A stretch of DNA of 64,000 nucleotides, taken from assembly GCF_029193575.1 (NCBI RefSeq), contig NZ_JARGCS010000037.1, positions 43,061 to 107,060 of the forward strand, written 5' to 3'. This stretch comes from Pseudomonas entomophila (lineage in GTDB: Bacteria; Pseudomonadota; Gammaproteobacteria; Pseudomonadales; Pseudomonadaceae). The notes under the pieces are model-generated. The model searched no databases. It saw only the letters and a program-made list of their open reading frames with translations, and was not told the origin of the DNA. The translations under genes and the position numbers were made by a program. Below are positions 60,523 to 64,000 of the stretch, piece after piece; positions within the stretch are counted from its first letter, which is position 1; each line of letters begins with the position of its first letter.

Positions 60523-61950
60523 ATGCCCGAGTGGTTGCAGACCTTTCGCCGACGGCTCTCCGGCACCGGCGCCGTCGAACCGTTCAACCTGATGCAACGC
60601 TTCTCGCTGATCAGCCTGGTGATCATCAGTGGCGTGGCCATTGGCCTGGGGTCGCTGTCGACCCGCTTCCTGGTCAACGAAAGCCTGGAGCGCGATGCCT
60701 TGCTGTCGGCGCAATTCATCCAGTCGATGGCGGTGGGCGAGATTCGCCACCATGACCTGACCGGCATGAAGATGGGCGACATCCTTGCTGCGGGGCACTT
60801 CGGCATGCTTGCCAATGAAACGGCAAAGAACCGCGAGCGCGCGCGCTCGGAATTCCTCGACCACCTGGCGCACCTGCCGGACATCCTGCTGGCGAGCATT
60901 TTCTCTCCCGAGCGCAAGGTGATCTGGTCGACCAACCCGGCCTTGATTGGCCGCCAGGTGCACGACGACCCGGCATTGGAGGCGGCGTTCGCCTCGCGCG
61001 GGCAGGTGAGTGCGCGTTACGACGAGGTCGAGCCTGGGCGCACCGAGCAGCAGTTCGTGCGTCCGCCGAAGGTGTTCTTCGTGGAGAACTACATCCCGTT
61101 GCTCGACGACCAAGGCAAGGTGCTGGCGATGGTGGAGATCTACAAGGAGCCGGTCGACCTGCTCGAACGCCTCGAGCGGGGCCACAAGCTGATTTGGGCG
61201 GCCACGGCACTGGGTGGGCTGACCCTTTACTTCGGCCTGTTCTGGATCGTCTGGCGCGCCTCGCGGCTGCTGGCCACGCAGCAGGACCAACTGGTGGCCA
61301 ACAAGACCTACGGCGGGCTGGTGGAGATGTCCACCGCCGTGGCCCACAGCCTGCGCAACCCGCTGGCGAGCATCCGCACCAGCGCCGAACTGGCCCAGGA
61401 GATGCCGGGCCAGCCGGCCACGCGCAATATCGGCGACATCATCCACCAGGTCGACCGCATGTCGGGTTGGGTGCGCGAGCTGGTGCTGTGCCTGCGACCC
61501 CTGCGTGGCGAGCCGGAGCCGGTGGACCTGGTGGGGGCGGTGCAGGTGGCATTGGGCGGCTTCGAGCCGCAATTGCGCCAGGCTCGGATCGACGCACGCT
61601 TCAGCGCGGCGTCGATGCCGCCGGTGATCAGCCACCCGTTGTTGCTGGGGCAGGTGCTTAACAGCGTGCTGGCCAACGCCATCGAAGCCATGCCCGAGGG
61701 TGGCAAGCTGGTGCTGAGCCTGGAGCGCAGTGGTCGTGAGCACGTGCTGCTGTATGTCGACGATACCGGCCCAGGGGTGAGCCGGCATGAGGAAATGACC
61801 GCGTTCAAGTCGTTCTACACCACGCGCCTGGGCGGGTTGGGTATCGGCCTGGTGATGGTGCGACAGGTGATGGAGCGGTTCGGCGGCGAGGCGAGCTTGC
61901 AGAACCTGGAGCCGCAGGGCACGCGGGTATGCCTGCGGTTCCAGACCTGA
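60523..61950 (+). CDS. membrane sensor histidine kinase without adjacent response regulator
   Basis: 475 residues. Two membrane segments (FSLISLVIISGVAIGLGSLS and LIWAATALGGLTLYFGLFWI) enclose a periplasmic sensor of about 170 residues. The H-box is MSTAVAHSLRNPLASIRTSA (His about 278), and the ATPase has the N-box NSVLANAIEAMPEGGKL, DDTGPGVS and GLGIGLVMVRQVMERFGG. The H-box type ('HSLRNPLASI') resembles NtrB-like kinases that pair with sigma-54 activators. No regulator gene follows; cstA lies downstream. Confidence 0.9.
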   Translation: MPEWLQTFRRRLSGTGAVEPFNLMQRFSLISLVIISGVAIGLGSLSTRFLVNESLERDALLSAQFIQSMAVGEIRHHDLTGMKMGDILAAGHFGMLANETAKNRERARSEFLDHLAHLPDILLASIFSPERKVIWSTNPALIGRQVHDDPALEAAFASRGQVSARYDEVEPGRTEQQFVRPPKVFFVENYIPLLDDQGKVLAMVEIYKEPVDLLERLERGHKLIWAATALGGLTLYFGLFWIVWRASRLLATQQDQLVANKTYGGLVEMSTAVAHSLRNPLASIRTSAELAQEMPGQPATRNIGDIIHQVDRMSGWVRELVLCLRPLRGEPEPVDLVGAVQVALGGFEPQLRQARIDARFSAASMPPVISHPLLLGQVLNSVLANAIEAMPEGGKLVLSLERSGREHVLLYVDDTGPGVSRHEEMTAFKSFYTTRLGGLGIGLVMVRQVMERFGGEASLQNLEPQGTRVCLRFQT

Positions 61951-61963
61951 GTGCGGCGTGAGG

Positions 61964-61990
61964 CCTCATCGCGGCTCGCCCGCGATGAGG
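61964..61990. terminator. REP-type hairpin after histidine kinase
   Basis: CCTCATCGCGG-CTCGC-CCGCGATGAGG, an 11-bp perfect stem, 13 bp after the kinase stop. No T-run follows, but it may end or stabilise the transcript. Confidence 0.6.
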
Positions 61991-62050
61991 TCGGCGAGAC
62001 CAACCGATTTAACGTCCAGGGTGATCCGCGCCCAGCGAATTGTGGGTCGT

Positions 62051-62070
62051 CTACGTAGTTCTACGTAGTC
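62051..62070. repeat. tandem CTACGTAG palindromes in cstA leader
   Basis: CTACGTAGTTCTACGTAGTC: two copies of the palindrome CTACGTAG 10 bp apart, i.e. on the same helix face. They lie 126 bp upstream of cstA. Probable activator site; identity unknown. Confidence 0.5.
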
Positions 62071-62146
62071 ACTCCGCGTAGTACTGCGAATTTTCTCCTT
62101 GGCCAACAGGCCCGAGAGTGTGCAACGTCCCTACCCGGGCGCACAC

Positions 62147-62154
62147 AACAACAA
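62147..62154 (+). promoter_or_regulatory. possible Hfq/Crc A-rich target in cstA leader
   Basis: AACAACAA matches the AANAANAA motif bound by Hfq-Crc in Pseudomonas carbon catabolite repression. It is 42 bases before the cstA start, further than usual for direct translation blocking. Confidence 0.4.
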
Positions 62155-62195
62155 AAACCGCCGCAGCCCACCCGCCCGCGGCAGGAGAAAATCCG

Positions 62196-64000
62196 ATGTC
62201 CAATCTGGCTACCCGAATTGCCTGGTTCGCCGTTGCGCTGCTGGGGGCGTTCGCGCTCGGCACCCTGGCCTTGCGCAGGGGCGAGGCGATCAACGCCCTG
62301 TGGATCGTGACCGCCGCCGTGGCGATCTACCTCGTTGCCTACCGCTACTACAGCTTGTTCATCGCCACCAAGGTGATGCAGCTGGACCCCAACCGCGCTA
62401 CTCCCGCTGTCCTCAACAACGATGGCCTGGACTACGTCCCGACCAACAAGCACATCCTGTTCGGCCATCACTTCGCCGCCATCGCCGGCGCCGGCCCGCT
62501 CGTGGGCCCGGTGCTCGCCGCGCAGATGGGCTACCTGCCCGGCACCCTGTGGCTGATCGCCGGGGTGGTGCTGGCCGGCGCGGTGCAGGACTTCATGGTC
62601 CTGTTCCTCTCCACCCGCCGCAACGGTCGCTCGCTCGGCGACATGGTGCGCGAGGAGATGGGCCGCATCCCCGGCACCATCGCCCTGTTCGGCTGCTTCC
62701 TGATCATGATCATCATCCTCGCGGTGCTGGCGCTGATCGTGGTCAAGGCCCTGGCCGAAAGCCCGTGGGGCATGTTCACGGTGATGGCGACCATCCCGAT
62801 CGCCATGTTCATGGGCATCTACATGCGCTACATCCGCCCGGGCCGCATCGGCGAGATCTCGCTGATCGGCGTGGTGTTGCTGCTGCTGTCGATCTGGGCC
62901 GGCGGCCTGGTCGCGGCCGACCCGGTGTGGGGCCCGGCGTTCACCTTCACCGGCGTGCAGATCACCTGGATGCTGGTCGGCTACGGCTTCGTCGCCGCGG
63001 TGCTGCCGGTGTGGCTGGTGCTGGCGCCGCGTGACTACCTGTCGACCTTCCTGAAGATCGGCACCATCGTCGGCCTGGCGATCGGCATCCTGATCCTCGC
63101 CCCCGAGCTGAAGATGCCGGCCCTGACCCAGTTCACCGACGGCACGGGCCCGGTGTGGAAGGGCACGCTGTTCCCGTTCCTGTTCATCACCATCGCCTGC
63201 GGCGCGGTGTCCGGCTTCCATGCGCTGATCTCCTCGGGTACCACGCCGAAGCTGCTGGACAACGAAACCAACGCCCGCTACATCGGCTACGGCGGCATGC
63301 TGATGGAGTCGTTCGTCGCCATCATGGCCATGGTCGCCGCCTCGGTGATCGAGCCGGGCGTGTACTTCGCCATGAACAGCCCGGCCGCAGTGGTCGGCGC
63401 CGACGTGGTGTCGGTGGCCAACACCGTCAGCAGCTGGGGCTTCCTGATCACCCCCGAGCAACTGGAAGCGACCGCCCGCGACATCGGCGAGCACACCATC
63501 CTGGCCCGCGCCGGCGGTGCGCCGACCTTGGCGGTGGGCATCGCGCAGATCCTCCACCAGGTGCTGCCGGGTGAGAACACCATGGCCTTCTGGTACCACT
63601 TCGCGATCCTGTTCGAGGCGTTGTTCATCCTCACCGCAGTGGACGCCGGCACCCGTGCCGGGCGCTTCATGCTGCAGGACCTGCTGGGCAGCTTCGTGCC
63701 GGCGCTCAAGCGCACCGAGTCGTGGGGCGCCAACCTGCTGGCCACCGCGGGTTGCGTGACCCTCTGGGGCTACCTGCTGTACCAGGGCGTGATCGACCCG
63801 CTGGGGGGCATCAATACCCTGTGGCCGCTGTTCGGCATCTCCAACCAGATGCTGGCGGGCATCGCGCTGATGCTGGGCACCGTGGTGCTGATCAAGATGA
63901 AGCGCCAGCGCTACGTGTGGGTGACCCTGCTGCCGGCGGTATGGCTGCTGATCTGCACCACCACCGCCGGCTTGATCAAGCTGTTCGACCCGAACCCGGC
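62196..64000 (+). CDS. cstA: carbon starvation protein A (peptide/pyruvate transporter), 3' end missing
   Basis: About 600 of an expected 690 residues are in the window. Multi-spanning inner-membrane protein: VAYRYYSLFIATKVMQLDPN, ATPAVLNNDGLDYVPTNKHI and LFGHHFAAIAGAGPLVGPVL are signature CstA sequences, and CGAVSGFHALISSGTTPKLL follows. CstA imports peptides or pyruvate during starvation. GGAG lies 9 bp before the ATG. The leader holds a tandem palindrome and an A-rich Crc-like motif. Confidence 0.95.
   Translation, partial: MSNLATRIAWFAVALLGAFALGTLALRRGEAINALWIVTAAVAIYLVAYRYYSLFIATKVMQLDPNRATPAVLNNDGLDYVPTNKHILFGHHFAAIAGAGPLVGPVLAAQMGYLPGTLWLIAGVVLAGAVQDFMVLFLSTRRNGRSLGDMVREEMGRIPGTIALFGCFLIMIIILAVLALIVVKALAESPWGMFTVMATIPIAMFMGIYMRYIRPGRIGEISLIGVVLLLLSIWAGGLVAADPVWGPAFTFTGVQITWMLVGYGFVAAVLPVWLVLAPRDYLSTFLKIGTIVGLAIGILILAPELKMPALTQFTDGTGPVWKGTLFPFLFITIACGAVSGFHALISSGTTPKLLDNETNARYIGYGGMLMESFVAIMAMVAASVIEPGVYFAMNSPAAVVGADVVSVANTVSSWGFLITPEQLEATARDIGEHTILARAGGAPTLAVGIAQILHQVLPGENTMAFWYHFAILFEALFILTAVDAGTRAGRFMLQDLLGSFVPALKRTESWGANLLATAGCVTLWGYLLYQGVIDPLGGINTLWPLFGISNQMLAGIALMLGTVVLIKMKRQRYVWVTLLPAVWLLICTTTAGLIKLFDPNP

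Overview
The window reads as chromosomal DNA of a fluorescent pseudomonad, most likely of the Pseudomonas putida group. Support comes from the high GC content, the many short palindromic REP elements of the 'GCGGGGCAAGCCCGC' type, and the gene content (organosulfur scavenging under a sigma-54 activator, CstA, Crc-like leader motif, many LysR regulators). I see no rRNA, tRNA, CRISPR array, insertion sequence or prophage.

Layout. 1-4.3 kb: the 5' end of an MFS exporter, a HypT-like LysR regulator, a dicarboxylate/amino-acid symporter and a two-domain Asp/Glu racemase. 4.3-6.2 kb: a pyocin-S/colicin-type HNH DNase gene with two tandem immunity genes; the nuclease gene is broken by one missing base in a C-tract. 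6.4-16.7 kb: a probable organosulfur-scavenging cluster (two LLM flavin monooxygenases, TonB receptor, two solute-binding proteins, secreted lipase) facing a SfnR-like sigma-54 activator. 17-23.1 kb: the urea carboxylase/allophanate hydrolase operon with its GntR regulator, behind a sigma-54-like promoter. 23.1-30.2 kb: sirtuin, small membrane protein, frameshifted coiled-coil protein, two SDRs, three LysR regulators, a small cytochrome c. 30.2-33.4 kb: a McrBC-type restriction pair.

33.6-41.8 kb holds the most interesting block. A four-gene overlapping chain encodes a class 1B dihydroorotate dehydrogenase (PyrK + PyrD subunits), an M20 N-carbamoyl-amino-acid hydrolase and a dihydroorotase, followed by a 109-residue unknown. 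Upstream lie an MFS transporter, a Tsx-like outer-membrane channel and a divergent XRE regulator. Read as a pathway this gives orotate uptake, reduction to dihydroorotate, ring opening to N-carbamoyl-L-aspartate and hydrolysis to aspartate, CO2 and ammonia. A 17-bp motif (TGTCTAAATATTTGATAC-like) recurs before each transcription unit and is probably the regulator's operator.

41.8-50.5 kb: MFS/isochorismatase-type hydrolase under an HxlR regulator, an ECF sigma/anti-sigma pair with a DUF3455 protein, an OsmC-YcaO fusion, and a MerR regulator next to a methyltransferase. 50.5-54.5 kb: a sulfonate/taurine-type ABC transporter and a reductase-like SDR. 54.8-58.5 kb: a secreted monohaem protein diverging from a trypsin-like protease/NUC1 endonuclease fusion. 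58.6-64 kb: a Rid protein, a solute-binding protein, a small lipoprotein, an orphan histidine kinase and the 5' part of cstA. Two independent one-base frameshifts at short C/G runs (about 5.0 and 24.8 kb) could be real mutations or homopolymer errors of the assembly.
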